A stretch of DNA of 64,000 bases from NCBI GenBank assembly GCA_963576725.1, contig OY755240.1, positions 35,796,163 through 35,860,162 on the forward strand. Direction: 5' to 3'. Under the pieces are notes generated by a model. That model made no database searches. It had not been told where the DNA came from and saw only the letters and a list, made by a program, of their open reading frames with translations. The DNA is from Azorinus chamasolen (Eukaryota; Mollusca; Bivalvia; Cardiida; Solecurtidae). This document shows, piece by piece, positions 32,249 to 64,000 of the stretch. Each line of letters starts with the position of its first letter. The first letter of the stretch is position 1. A program made the position numbers and the translations under genes.

Positions 32249-32828
32249 TCTTCTTCACTATAAGGTACTTTAATGTCTTTTAGAACACTCATTCTACTCT
32301 GTTATACTTAGTTTACTTTTGTATTAATTTTATGGTTGTTTTGATTTTATTCCAGGGGGAAATTGTGTTGTTAAAGCCCATACATGATGCTTAACAAAAT
32401 CATTAAAAATATACGTTCTAGGATAATTCTTCTTGTAGACATTTACAAATGCCAAACGATTTGTTGGCTGTTGAATTCTACCCTCCGACATTAAGCAACG
32501 AATAAACGCCAGGTGATCGTCGTCGCAAGGCACTGACATTTATACTTAACATTACTTAATGGTTGTCAAAGTAATGGCTACATTGCCGGGCCAACGTGGT
32601 GGTGTTGAAGTAAGATCCAGTGTACCTTAAACTTATCAGCTTCTTAACATCACTATTTGTCTTTGTATATTGCTGACAGTACTATTGCGGATACAAATAC
32701 TTTTTTGTCTTAAGGATGGAGGTTGAAGTGCCATTCAGAGTATAGCTGGTTTGGAGAAACCACTGACTGCCGTCATTAGCAAGCATTGGTACACACGGGG
32801 TGTAATCAGCCACCAATTCAATGCGAGA

Positions 32829-53394
<20,566 letters not shown>

Positions 53395-53818
53395 ATACTA
53401 TATTAGTTGCTTACTTGACTCTTCACAGTTCATTTTACTGCAGGATATATGTCATAACCACCATGGACATTAGCATGACATACGGTTAATTGTAATAGTA
53501 GGCATCCAGCTTAAATACAAGTATTAGATATAAATATTATCGTACCAATATTATTTCATAGTAACTAATGATATTCATTATCTATATAGTAATTTATATA
53601 TCTATATAGTAATTTATCAATTTTAGATACTACTCATCTTTGTATCACACGGAAAGTGTTTTGAAAGCAATCAAATATACGAGTCCATGATATACGTAAT
53701 TCCAGAATATTGTAAATGGATATCAGCACTGACCAATCTGTTCAGGTACAACAGTAAAATATATACATACATATTGAACGTTTATTTCAGAAGGTTCTCT
53801 GGTTTCAAATGATTTAGA

Positions 53819-53824
53819 AATAAA
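53819..53824 (+). terminator. Candidate polyadenylation signal AATAAA
   Basis: AATAAA about 425 bp after the exon 8 stop codon; first good hexamer seen downstream. Confidence 0.4.
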
Positions 53825-53877
53825 CTTCAGACCGTTTACTGCTCTCACTAATATATGACGCTATCGAATACTGTTTG

Positions 53878-54100
53878 ATGGCAGACGACTGTGTTTAACT
53901 CCATCTTTAAATTTTTATAAGGTTTGAAGGCAGACGACTCTGTTTAACGCCATCTTTAAACCTTTATATAACGTTTGAAGGTAGACGACTCTGTTTAACT
54001 CAAGCTTTAAATATTTATAACGTTTGAAGGCAGACGACTCTGTTTAACTCCAGCTTTAAATCTTTATAACGTTTGAAGGCAGACGACTCTGTTTAACTAT
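53878..54100 (+). repeat. ~50-bp minisatellite, 4-5 units
   Basis: Units of AGGCAGACGACTCTGTTTAA plus CTCCAGCTTTAAATCTTTAT and AACGTTTGA. Confidence 0.9.
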
Positions 54101-54813
54101 TTCCACCTTTCATCCTCAACTGAATATATACCATTGTGTGAAGGCAAAACTGGCTAAACCTGAAGTCTCTATCAATATTCAACTACCTTCCGACATTTTG
54201 ATAAGTATCGTTCTGCTTTCAAAAAGGTGTTCTAATGTCTGTAGTATTGCTATTTAGACGACGCTTTCACATGCCTGTAAGTTCTACTGTACACGGCCTT
54301 TTAAAGCGTTCGGTGAACTGTGAACAGAACAATTTAGCGTTACCGATGTATTGTGCGATCGAAGTATAACCAAACCCGGTATTAGGAGACTGAGTAGACA
54401 GGTAAATTTAGTTCAGTATGAAATATAGCATACATGGTGAGACATTATTACAAATAGTACATCAATGATTAATGAACCATGGTAATCGCATTATACACCA
54501 ATACACCAAGAATAACACAGAAAGGGAAACCCCTTATTTCCACTTTGGCCCTTAATTATTGATATTGATGGCACTAACATTGCGTGGCATGAGCTATGTT
54601 ATCACAGCTAAAATGAATTATGAATACTAAGATTATAAATTAATAGAAAAAAGCTATCACATGACATTATCCAGTAATTAGAGCAGATGTTTGACATTAA
54701 TGAAGTTTGGTGTACTGGCCAATATGCCTCGAATCATTAGAATCATCCATCGTGGTATTGTATTACATTAATTATTAGTTATTATCATATTATTACACTT
54801 GTAAGGTAGATGC
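54101..54813. other. Intergenic, nothing recognised
   Basis: AT-rich sequence between the FN3 gene and Naiad copy B. Confidence 0.4.
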
Positions 54814-55030
54814 AAACTTACACTCTGTGTCTTCAGTTCAGATTTCTCATAATCTGGCTAATTTTCAATCTCTACAGCCGTCTGTTTGTATCAAACCTCT
54901 AAAACTATTTTCTGCTTCGTCTTTTCATGTTCCTTCGTCTGCTATAAATACGTTTTTCATAATGGACCTAATATCGTGCTTTCTCCTTTAAAGCAATCTA
55001 TCCTTCGTTATACTAAAGCTCGTCTAAACT

Positions 55031-56086
55031 GACATTGTACGACAGACCCCATCAAAGCTATTGAAATAGTGTCCTGATAACGGTTGTAAGTGGACACTTT
55101 TGTACGCACGTGATTTTTGTGGTTAAAACCTATCTACCTAGAATCGAGCCCGTGCATTTGGAAGTATCGCCCAATGTCACGTGCTCCATGCTGTGTAATA
55201 ACGTAACACGATTGTCGCTCCACTAATCCCGATCACGAGTGTAAACGGGTCTGCTAAGCATGTCGTCTGCAGCTTTCTTTAACGCCTCCACTTGTATAAA
55301 TGCAGACTAAACATGAACTATCTAACTGCTTAGAGCCAGCTCAGAAGCCGAATCGCTTAACATTTGATCTGGGTTAAGCAGGTGTAATGAACAGTTTTGA
55401 TAAATGTTGGGACAAAAGTTAACGCATATCGACTGCTGTTGTTCTGGTGGTCTGCGGAAATGGTCGTCTGCTTAAAAGTATTTAACACAAATTGTTTTCA
55501 ATCTATTAATGAGCACTTTATTTGCACATAACTATACAGTGATTCGCAAATCACCAGCAAATAAGAAACGAACTGTACAAGCATGTTTGTATGTATGTAT
55601 GTATGTTTGACTTAAAATTATATTGGTTTCCTCGTCAAATTCGGCGTCGGCCATGTTGCACACCAACTATACTAGTACTCATGTGATACATGTATGTTGG
55701 AAACACGGGTCACGATTTACTCGTGCAGGGTACTGCTCGAGCCACTATGTGACCGGTGGCTATTTAGAGATCAACAACCGGCTTCTTTGTAATTTGAATT
55801 TGGTGAACCAAGGGGAAAACGTTTTGTACTCATTTGTGAAATATTCATTTTTATTCATTTGTAATCAAAATTAAAAATCTACAACGTACTGTCGTACAAG
55901 TAAGATACATGTTACTCGTCTTACTACCGACGTGTCTTCTTACAACCGTTATCAGGACAGTTTGTTCGCATGACCTCAGACAAGTGTCCTCGGCTACGCA
56001 TCGGACACGTGTCTTCGGTCATGCGAACAAACTGTCCTGATAACGGTTGTAAGAAGACACTTTGGTAGTAAGACTCGTACTGTATC
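55031..56086. mobile_element. Foldback insertion inside Naiad copy B
   Basis: GTCCTGATAACGGTTGTAAG occurs near 55070 and 56035, and its reverse complement near 55930. The region 55885-56085 is a palindrome with arms of about 80 bp. The inserted block interrupts the endonuclease frame. ORF 55623-55874 has no recognised domain. Confidence 0.65.
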
Positions 56087-56640
56087 TATTACTTATTTGA
56101 ACAAAAGACATAGAGTATATCCAATAATTACAAAGTGCAATAGTAAGAGGTGTGTGTTGCAATTTTATTTCTACTAGATCAACTATTAAATCTCTTGTAA
56201 ATGGTAGAGTGTTTAGTGTGAAGATTAATTCTGATGTAGACTGAAATTCGTCAAATATTATATATGTTATAACCTGAATGCGCCACGCCATGGTATTCAG
56301 TATGTAGGTCAGACGGATCGTTCTTTAAAAACAAGATTTCGAGAACATAATTACCATTCTCGTATCAAAAAAAGTTGGCAACTTTCTTTACCAGCATTTT
56401 CGTCATACAGGACATTCATTTAAACATCTTGCGGTTCAACCAGTAGAGCAACTTTATTATAATTTTAATACTACCAATAGTTTTAAATCTAAAGCTCGTT
56501 TGATCACAGAGCTGGACTGGATTAAAATTAAAAAATTACAAACACCTTTCCCTTTGGGCTTGAATGACAGCATTTACTAAAGTGGTAATATATCTAAAGA
56601 TCGATATGTTCTCAATATTTTCAATTATGAATACAATTAA
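56087..56640 (+). pseudogene. Endonuclease remnant of Naiad copy B
   Basis: It continues the GIY-YIG domain: Cys cluster, TGA at 56242-56244 and 56275-56277, then a one-base deletion right after the second TGA, then QYVGQT and the HFRHTGH histidines. Similar to copy A throughout. Confidence 0.8.
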
Positions 56641-56645
56641 CCAAT

Positions 56646-58569
56646 AAGGAATGTTATTTTTAACTACAATAAAATTGTATCTGACTTAAATATTGATGTC
56701 AATATCCCTACTTCTTGAGACTGTAGCACATCAAGCCAGTCGGTCACGTCATTACTGGTAATTTTAATATTATTAAAGATAAACGTCTCAGGACCCTTCT
56801 TACTAAAGGACCCAAATATAGATTACCTTCCCTTATTGATTTTGACACTTGTCGTACTCATATTTCTGAAGCTATTCAAGAATTCTGCATCAAATGGTGT
56901 CGACGAGAACATGATGATGTAAATGCCCTTTCGGATTGGAAAAACATGTATTTGACATTATTGATACACGTATTGCTTTTAACAAATCTAATTACCATCT
57001 ATTACCACCTCGACCTAGAATTACATTTCGATATCTGAAGAAAAACATTTCGAATTTTCATTCCAATTATGTTTTTGCTCCTGCTGACAAAGCACCAAAT
57101 AATGTAATAATTATGTGAAGATTGTATTATGTTGATGTTTTGAGGAAGGAATTAAATGGTTCACAAACATATATTACAGTGCAAACCCCTGAAAAAGATA
57201 TAGTCACGGAACATGTAAACATGTGCAATATTTTTAAGTCTAATACTAACGTAAAACAACATAAACTTTCTACTATATACTGGTTTACTAAGCTACATAA
57301 AAATCCGTATAAGGCACGTTTTATTGCTAACTCTAGTTGTGTTGTACTACTACTAAACTATCTAAACTTTTAACGCCGTGTCTTACTACTATCAAAGAAC
57401 ATGTTACTGTGATAAAATATATAACAATTCTGGTATAAATGTTTTTTGGTCCATAAACATTCAAATGATATTTTAACTAAACTTTGAAAATGAACAGTAC
57501 AACATTTCTTCATTGAGCTATTACGATTTCTCCACACTCTATACTACTCTACCTCACCATCTTATAAAGGATAAACTGATTAAATTGATAGAAAATACCT
57601 TTGCCAGATAAAATAAAATGTTGCTTGCTTATAATGTTCAACGTTCATTCTTTTTGAATTCTAAAGTTGAAAATTACACAATGTGGACTTGCCTTGATGT
57701 TTGTAGATTTTTAACATTTCTTTTATATACCATGTTTGCGCTATGGGGATACCATATATCGTCAAGTTGTTGGTATATCTATGGGAACAAATTGTGCCCC
57801 TCTTGTTGCAGATTTGTTTTTATATTGCTATGAGAGGGATGTCATGCTTAGCTTAAAACCTGATACACAATCTGACATTGTTTGTGCTTTTAATAAAACG
57901 TCTAGGTATTTAGAAAATATTTTGAATTTGGATAATCCTTATTTTGAAAATATGGTTTCTTCTATTTAGCCCAAAGAACTTACTTTAAACAAAGCGAACC
58001 GATCTGACATTCACGCTTCCTTTTTAGATTTGAATCTTTCCATCACTAATGATAAAGTTTCGTCTAAAATATACGATAAAAGTGAAGATTTCGATTTCAA
58101 ACTATCCTTCTCTAGAATGAGATGTACCCCGGTCTACATCTTATGGGGTTTACATTTCTCATCTTATTCGCTTTGCTCGAGCCTGTTCTTTGCTAGAAGA
58201 TTTTAATAGTCGTAATTTAGATATAACTCATAAACTTCTTAAGCAAGGCTACAGATATCACAAAATTCGGAAAGCTTTATCAAAATTCTATTATCGAAAT
58301 TTACCCCTCATTAGTAAATATAACTGCAACGGACGTTACTGCAACAAGGTATTTCTCATCCAGATTTCTATGGTGATGTTATCTACAAACTTAGGAAAAT
58401 TCGGGGTCATATCCATTTTCACGATTTGTTTATTAAACGCATTAAAACTTTTAGGAAGAAAGGTTATGACCCTATTATATTGCAACACACTGCATGTTTG
58501 GTTATCGACCCCTTTACAGTCGGTCGCTACGCTTCCCTCTTTGCTTGCACGATGACAGGCCGAGGGTAG
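56646..58569 (+). pseudogene. Reverse-transcriptase remnant of Naiad copy B
   Basis: Homologous to copy A from RNVIFNYNKIVSDLN to the terminal CTMTGRG-like end. TGA codons stand at 56716-56718 (before D-C) and 57116-57118 (before RLYYVDVL). Frameshifts occur near 57350, 57410-57490, 57740 and 58090, there is a stop at about 57967, and the motif C aspartates are lost. Confidence 0.85.
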
Positions 58570-58632
58570 TACTCTATGATGGTATACTCTTAAACCCAGA
58601 AATGGGATGAACTTACCAGACTCACGTATTAC
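58566..58632 (+). promoter_or_regulatory. SECIS-like element of Naiad copy B
   Basis: GTAGTAC/GTATTAC helix I, ATGA 58576-58579, TGGTA/TACCA, AAA 12 nt after ATGA, then a CCCA-GAAA-TGGG mini-helix in the apical part. The CTCTT pairing is partly lost here. Confidence 0.65.
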
Positions 58633-58838
58633 CTTTTCTCTGTCGTGCCCTTAACGGCTTCCCTGCAGTTGCTCTGTCTTCAGCAAAGTCATTGACTACA
58701 TATTTGACGGACTTTCACAGTTATTAGGCTATGTTTTACATTTTGTACATTGATTACTGTCTTCTATGTTGTGGGGAAGTCCGGCGGGGATACCTTTATT
58801 TACAATGTTTATTTAGCTAGGGTGACTTTATATATGTT

Positions 58839-61223
58839 TTCTATTTTTTCTATAAGAAAACGCAAATCTCGATCACATGGCATTCGCAAAAATGGTAATA
58901 TTAAACGAAAATCTCGTTTGAAAATGACTATTCTTGATCTACATACTTTACGTCAAACGTCTGGTAAACATGCCCTGCTTTCTAGACTTTCCTCCTTATC
59001 TATATCTTCATTAAAAGAAATTGCCGAGCAAGCTGATAAAATTATTTTCAGATCAGATCCTCTCATAGGAATGGCTAGTTTGATACAAAGCTTTACTCTA
59101 CATGTTCTCAGACCGCACATTGACAAATTATCTGAACACCAAAGATTCTTCTTGAAAATTCCTTTTATTAATAAAGGTATTGGTTTTATTGACCTCCAAA
59201 GTATTTGTAGAGACAAAAATGTAATTGACACTATTCCTAAATACTTTAAAAATACAGAACCACCTATCATCTGCTACAAATATAACAAACCCATCAGAAA
59301 TACAATTTTCAACTATAATAAAATTGTGGCCGACCTTAATATTAATGATAATATTCCTGATAATTGAGATTGCGCACCCTCAAAATTTTGCTATTCTCCG
59401 ACTGGTCATGTGATTACTGGTAATTTTGAGATAATTAAAGATAAACGTCTACGATCTCCTTTGAATTAAGGTCCCAAATATAGAATACATCCTTGATAGA
59501 TTTTAACTCTTGTCGAGTTCAGATTGCGGAGGCTTTACAAAATTTTAGTATTAAATGGTGTCGAAGAGAACATGTTGAGTCTAAGTTGGAAAAACTAATT
59601 GTTGATATAACTGACAAATGCATATCCTTTTATAGCTCTAATAAACACCTTCTTCCACCTAAACCTAGAATTTCTTTTAGACATCTTAAAAAGGGTTTAC
59701 AGGATTTCCATTCAAAATATGTTTTTGTTCCTGCTGATAAGGCATCGAATAATGTGATTATTATTTGACGATTACATTATATCGATATCTTGAAGCAGGA
59801 AATTATTAATACAAAGTCATACATTTCAGTTACTACTGACGAAAAGACCATCGTTTCAGACCATGTCAAAAAGTGTGAACAACTTGGAACCGATATTAAA
59901 ATTACACAAAATAAACTTCCTACAATGTATTGGTTACCAAAACTACATAAACACCATATAAAGCGCGTTTCATTGCAAATTCTAGTTCATGTACAACTAC
60001 TAAATTGTCTATACTTTTGACTTCTTGTTAAACGAAGGTAAAGGAACATGTAAAATTCTACTGTGCTAAGACTTATGAAAATTCTGGAATAAATCTCTTC
60101 TGGTCTATTAAGAACTCTTCAGAAGTCTTAAACAAACTTAAGAACAAAAGGTATCTTGCATCCACTGTAAGCACGTACGATTTTTCTATTCTGTACACAA
60201 CTCTTCCTCATATTTTAATTAAGGATAAGCTTACTAACTTAATCCAGAAAGTATTTGCCCGGGAAAAAACATCATTCCTGGCATGTAATGCTGAAAAAGG
60301 TTTCTTCACTGACGAGCAAATGAAATATTACACTAATTGGACGAGCTCAGAAGTTTGCGAATCACTAAACTTTCTTTTGGATAACATATTTGTACGTTAT
60401 GGGAATGCTATGTACCGTCAGGTAATTGATATTCCTATGGGTACGAATAATTGTGCACCACTTGTCACAGATTTGTTTTTGTACTGCTATGAGAGAGATT
60501 TCATGTTGCGTTTGAATCCTCAATCACAAGAAGATGTTAAAACCTTCAATGAAACTTGTCGATATTTGGATGATATTTTTAACTTAGATAACCCTTTGAT
60601 GCTCTGATTCCTACAATTTATCCTAAAGAACTCAAATTGAATAAAGCTAACCCGTCTGACAATTATGCAGCGTTTCTTGATCTAGACCTTAAAATTGATA
60701 ATGGAATGATTTCTTATAAAATATATGACAAAAGAGAGTATTTTGATTTTAATATTGTAAATTTTCCTCATCTTGACGGGGATGTTCCCCGTGCTCCATC
60801 TTACGGGGTGTATATATCTCAACTTATTCGTTTTGCTAGAGCTTGTTCATCTATTGACGATTTTAACAGTCGAAATCGCATTTTAACTGAAAAACTGCTT
60901 AAGCAAGGATATAGATACCATAAACTAAGCAAACATTTCTCTAAATTTTACTATCGAAATCTCTCGCTTATTGGCAAGTGCCAATTTAATCTCAAGGCAC
61001 TTCTGCGACACATCCTGAATTTTATGGTGATGTGATTTACAACCTTCGTAAAATTATTGGACATACCCATTTTCTCACTTTGTTCATCAAATATGTTAGA
61101 AAATTCATTAAAAAGGGATATCATCCTGTAATACTACAACATACTGCATATTTGGTTGTCAACCCTTTTACAGTTGGCAATCACGCTGGCCTCTTTGCAT
61201 GTACGCCAACAAGAAAGGTTTAG
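58839..61223 (+). pseudogene. Reverse transcriptase of Naiad copy C
   Basis: Linker and RT homologous to copy A. TGA at 59365-59367 is followed by D-C, and TGA at 59766-59768 by RLHYIDILK. Motif A reads STYDFSILYTTLPH, motif B IPMGTN(N)CAPLV with a small insertion, and motif C YLDD. Extra lesions, not shared with other copies, are a TAA near 59468, a one-base loss near 59490, a TAA near 60028 and a frame change near 60600. The last frame ends at TAG 61221-61223, inside the SECIS-like stem. Confidence 0.85.
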
Positions 61224-61285
61224 TACTCTATGAAGGCGACCTCTTAAATCCAGAAACGGAAGGAGAACGTCGGATATCTGTACTA
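61221..61285 (+). promoter_or_regulatory. SECIS-like element of Naiad copy C
   Basis: Helix I TAGTAC/GTACTA; ATGA 61230-61233; helix II GGCG-AC-CTCTT with AGGAG-AA-CGTC; AAA 61246-61248, 12 nt after ATGA; TCC/GGA mini-helix; GA 61273-61274. Helix II bases differ from copy A but still pair. Confidence 0.75.
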
Positions 61286-61715
61286 TTTCGTTTTTGTCGT
61301 ACCCTTTATTACTTTTCTACAGTTACTCTGTTTCAGCTCAATCATTGAGTACACTAGCGATAGGTGGATACAGTTTGTTCACTTAAATGTTTTCGTTATA
61401 CATGCACTTTACCACTGTATTTACCATCGCGGTTGTTGTAGATTAGTCGGAGAGGGGATACGTTTATTTACACTGTTTGTCTTTTAGGGTGGGGATGGAA
61501 TAAGTGTGAGGTTGGGCGCCCATAAACCGGTTTAACCCCCACGTGACTTTTGTCACTGACCGTTCCAAGGCGGTACTTCCATCTTCCCCCTATTGTATGT
61601 TTGTTTTGTCCTTGTGCGTCTCTTGATGTTTTAATAGTTATGTACGTTTGCTGTTTCCTTGTGTTGCTGTTCGGGTGGCTGTTTGTTCTGTATGTGGTGT
61701 TTCCTGCATGACTCA

Positions 61716-62400
61716 TTTTTGTACTTGAGATAAGTGTGAGGCAAGGTTTGTATCTTTGCGTCGTTGTGGACACAGGCAGTTGTATTGTTGCAGTCTTTGT
61801 GGACACATCTTGAATTGTGGACACCAAATTTTGGTGTCCACAGTGTTAAGGTCATATATACGTATATTTTTATGTGTTTTATCGATTGCGTAAGGAAGTG
61901 CAAACCGTCCTTGTGAACCACTTTTACGCACACACAATGGTTGTGACAAAAACGGCTAAAATCGGTGTGTGTGAGGAGTAACCTTACGACCCGCACACAC
62001 TCTGGAACTTGATACTTTCCCTCTGATCTGAAGGCCAGATAGCGGCTGGCTTATCAGTCGCCTTGTATTCTGGGGCACATAATTTACACTTCTAATCACG
62101 CCTCATTAATTCAAGACATTATCTAACCACAAAAACATTTCAAAGTGTGTTATTTTCTAGACGAAAGAAAAATACACGATTAAGTCACTTCTCCGTTGCG
62201 ATTTAACGGTCATAGTACGGGCCATTTTAATGGTTGGATTGAAACTGGGCGGACTTATCAAAACTGGAAAGCGGGATAAAGGTAGGAGATTACGTATTTT
62301 ATAGCTAACGTATGGTGGTAGTTCAGCACAAATGGATTAGTAAAACCGTACTATTAAGACCAGTAAAACAAGGCTAATTGATTGTAGGGAACACAGGAGG
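61716..62400. other. No gene recognised
   Basis: Short ORFs only; a hairpin TTGTGGACACCAAATTTTGG..GTCCACA lies near 61815-61841. Confidence 0.4.
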
Positions 62401-62403
62401 CAG

Positions 62404-62580
62404 CTTAACCCTTTCCCTCATATAAACGTGTTTTCACGCATTTGCAAACAGAGTAGACCCAGATCAGACGGCTCCTGGAGGAGCCGTCTGATCAGGATCT
62501 TCTCTGTTTGCTAGTGGAATTTGAATAGTTCTGTTTCTTTACTTTCTAAAATGGCTACAATGTTCCATCTTCTAGGTTTA
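62404..62580. repeat. GCAAACAG/CTGATCAG foldback hairpin repeat
   Basis: The hairpin at 62444-62511 has outer arms GCAAACAGAG/CTCTGTTTGC and an inner perfect stem GATCAGACGGCTCC/GGAGCCGTCTGATC. Its flanks match 66-240. Confidence 0.85.
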
Positions 62581-63179
62581 ATTTCAACTATTTTGTTCAT
62601 GAATATTCAGTGGGTATTGAAATTTGAAATAAACATAGAACAGGGAAAGGATTAAAGCAATGTGTAAGTTAAACAGAAAGCCCCTGAATGGGTTTTCTGT
62701 TTACACTTACATTGATTTAAGTAGCCACCTGTCTTAAACACAAAATAAATAATGTAATTTAGTGGTCGTAACAGAGAGGTTTTACTGTATTTAGGATTGC
62801 GCAGGCGGTGCATCTTATTTTTGTTTTCTTCAAGAAATTGAAAGTGTCAATATTGTTTTCTTTATTTTATTTAGATAACCCGGCAAGAACGATATCATAT
62901 TTTATTACCAATTACCAAATTAATAATTATAAATTGCATGGCTTTTTGAAATATATTGAAAACAACTGCTGCATATGATATTGGCAGTAATATCTATGTG
63001 TGAAAAGAAAGAACAGATCAACAACATTAAAAGGGCATTCCGATCAGTCATATATTAGACAGCCGCAGCAGTACAGTACTGAACTTAATTAAACTGATAT
63101 TTTCCCGTTTCCTTCTGGTTCGGTTCGATTGAAACCTTGACCGTATTTCCAACATGTTGAGCATCATGATCGAAATGGC

Positions 63180-63430
63180 AATTAGTTTGGATCCTGGTGT
63201 GACGCCGAGTGTAGTAAACCCTTTCAGCGCCAATTTATAGTGAGTTTTTTACGCCTTCGCTGCCGTATTGTCGTCTGCTTCAATATTGTTGTCTGCAAGA
63301 TCGTTTCAAGGTTAGACTGAAAGCAGCGTTACTGACGAAAGTTCGATATGAGTGTCAAACAGTTTGGATCCTGATCAGACGTCGCGTTTACGTGGGGTCT
63401 GATCTTGATCCAAAATGTTTGCAAAGTCGA
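63180..63430. repeat. AGTTTGGATCCTG hairpin repeats
   Basis: AGTTTGGATCCTGGTGTGAC occurs near 63183, and near 63355-63430 a hairpin AGTTTGGATCCTGATCAGAC...GTCTGATCTTGATCCAAA is followed by TGTTTGC. Same family as 6868-6935. Confidence 0.7.
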
Positions 63431-63629
63431 CTTTATGCGACTTTGGGGCTGAAAGGATTAACACTAGTTAATCAAACCGAACCGTACCATACTATGTAAA
63501 AGGATAAGCTCTAATGTATTGTTATATATTGTATATATTATATGAATGGATGAGCCGTGCTCCAGGAAAAGGGGGCTTATTGCAATGCAAACAGTGTAAA
63601 CCAAGATAATCAGAGACGCGATGTCTGAC

Positions 63630-63762
63630 AAGTGTCTTTATTGTTTGCATAGAATAGAAAAATAAGTTTATAGTTTTTTACTTATTTATTTCGCATGTCT
63701 TTATTGTTTGCATAGGATGGCAAAATATGTTTATAGTTTTTTACTTATTTATTTCGCATGTG
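63630..63762 (+). repeat. ~68-bp tandem duplication
   Basis: GTCTTTATTGTTTGCATAGA plus TAGTTTTTTACTTATTTATT and TCGCATGT occurs twice in tandem. Confidence 0.9.
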
Positions 63763-63784
63763 TATAGTTGATTCTGATAATTCA

Positions 63785-63850
63785 AAAGGTGTAAACCCTT
63801 ATCAGACTTCGTGTCAGACACGTGATGTTTGATCTGGGTCAACTGTTTTA
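63785..63850. repeat. Degenerate hairpin repeat
   Basis: TGTAAACCCTTATCAGACTT, then GATGTTTGATCTGGGTCAAC: a decayed member of the GCAAACAG foldback family. Confidence 0.4.
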
Positions 63851-64000
63851 AATGCTAATTTTATTACACTAACAATCGGAACAGGCGCATTAAATAAGCA
63901 GACGGTTATTTTGTCATTTTCTCAGTATGATAAAGGTCATATAAGGCTAACAATTACAGTTCGCCTTGAGTCTTTTTAACGCGGGCAAAAATGGTCGCAT

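Larger units (their letters stand above)
54814..58838 (+). mobile_element. Naiad-type Penelope-like element, copy B (degenerate)
   Basis: Close relative of copy A. The 5' endonuclease part (54814-55030) is split by a foldback insertion (about 55031-56086). The linker between endonuclease and RT is partly deleted near 56640, and the RT has several frameshifts. YLDD has become YLEN, so it cannot be active. Even so, all four TGA sites remain TGA and the SECIS-like stem is present at 58566-58632. The 3' UTR is cut at about 58838, where copy C starts. Confidence 0.85.
58839..61715 (+). mobile_element. Naiad-type Penelope-like element, copy C (5'-truncated)
   Basis: It begins directly after the cut 3' UTR of copy B, at the basic linker (KRKSRSHG), and lacks the endonuclease. 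It is clearly more diverged from A and B than they are from each other. It keeps TGA sites 3 and 4, motif YLDD, and a SECIS-like stem (61221-61285) with compensatory changes. Frameshifts and a TAA at about 59468 show decay. The 3' UTR runs to about 61715. Confidence 0.85.

Noticed and set aside
55623..55874. 83-codon ORF in the foldback insertion
   Set aside because: No familiar motif and located between inverted repeats of a non-autonomous insertion.

Overview
The window looks like nuclear DNA of a bivalve mollusc, probably a clam. It is AT-rich and intron-containing. It is crowded with repeats typical of bivalve genomes: pearl/HINE-like tandem elements ending in a GACGGACA microsatellite and an AGCTCACC...GGTGAGCT hairpin, GCAAACAG foldback hairpins, mariner, BEL/Pao and Penelope-like elements. 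The host assignment is inference; no species-specific gene was recognised.

Layout. 0-6 kb: two pearl/HINE-like tandem-repeat elements, a 51-bp minisatellite, and a 986-bp foldback transposon with an 8-bp target duplication inside the second tandem element. 6.4-8.4 kb: an inverted-repeat element carrying a broken mariner. 8.7-16.7 kb: a complete, apparently very young BEL/Pao LTR retrotransposon on the minus strand, with 676-bp LTRs, a 5-bp target duplication and an uninterrupted 1897-codon polyprotein. 16.7-22.8 kb: foldbacks, the endonuclease end of a canonical Penelope-like element with a hammerhead-like motif, a tyrosine-recombinase fragment and a second mariner. 22.9-30.6 kb: a run of unrelated minisatellites. 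31.5-32.3 kb: a tRNA-like sequence and a MITE.

32.8-53.4 kb: the one host gene I can assemble. Eight plus-strand exons join in phase into 1479 codons: signal peptide, two fibronectin-III-like domains, a transmembrane segment followed by a cysteine cluster, and a long disordered acidic/Asn/Ser-rich cytoplasmic tail in one exon. Its introns hold a Naiad-type Penelope element, minisatellites, MITEs and LINE remnants.

54.8-61.7 kb: two more Naiad-type copies head to tail.

The most striking system is in the three Naiad-type elements (33.9-37.7, 54.8-58.8 and 58.8-61.7 kb). They have the permuted order, with a GIY-YIG endonuclease before the reverse transcriptase. In-frame TGA codons sit at the same four places in every copy that keeps the site. 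Two of these places align with cysteines of the other Penelope endonuclease in this window, and a third is the first cysteine of a CxC-like motif. A conserved stem with AUGA...AAA...GA geometry and compensatory base changes begins at the terminal TAG. This is what a multi-selenocysteine protein with its SECIS element should look like. Naiads with multiple selenocysteines have been reported from clams and spiders, so the class is known; these copies and the SECIS fold are read here from sequence alone.
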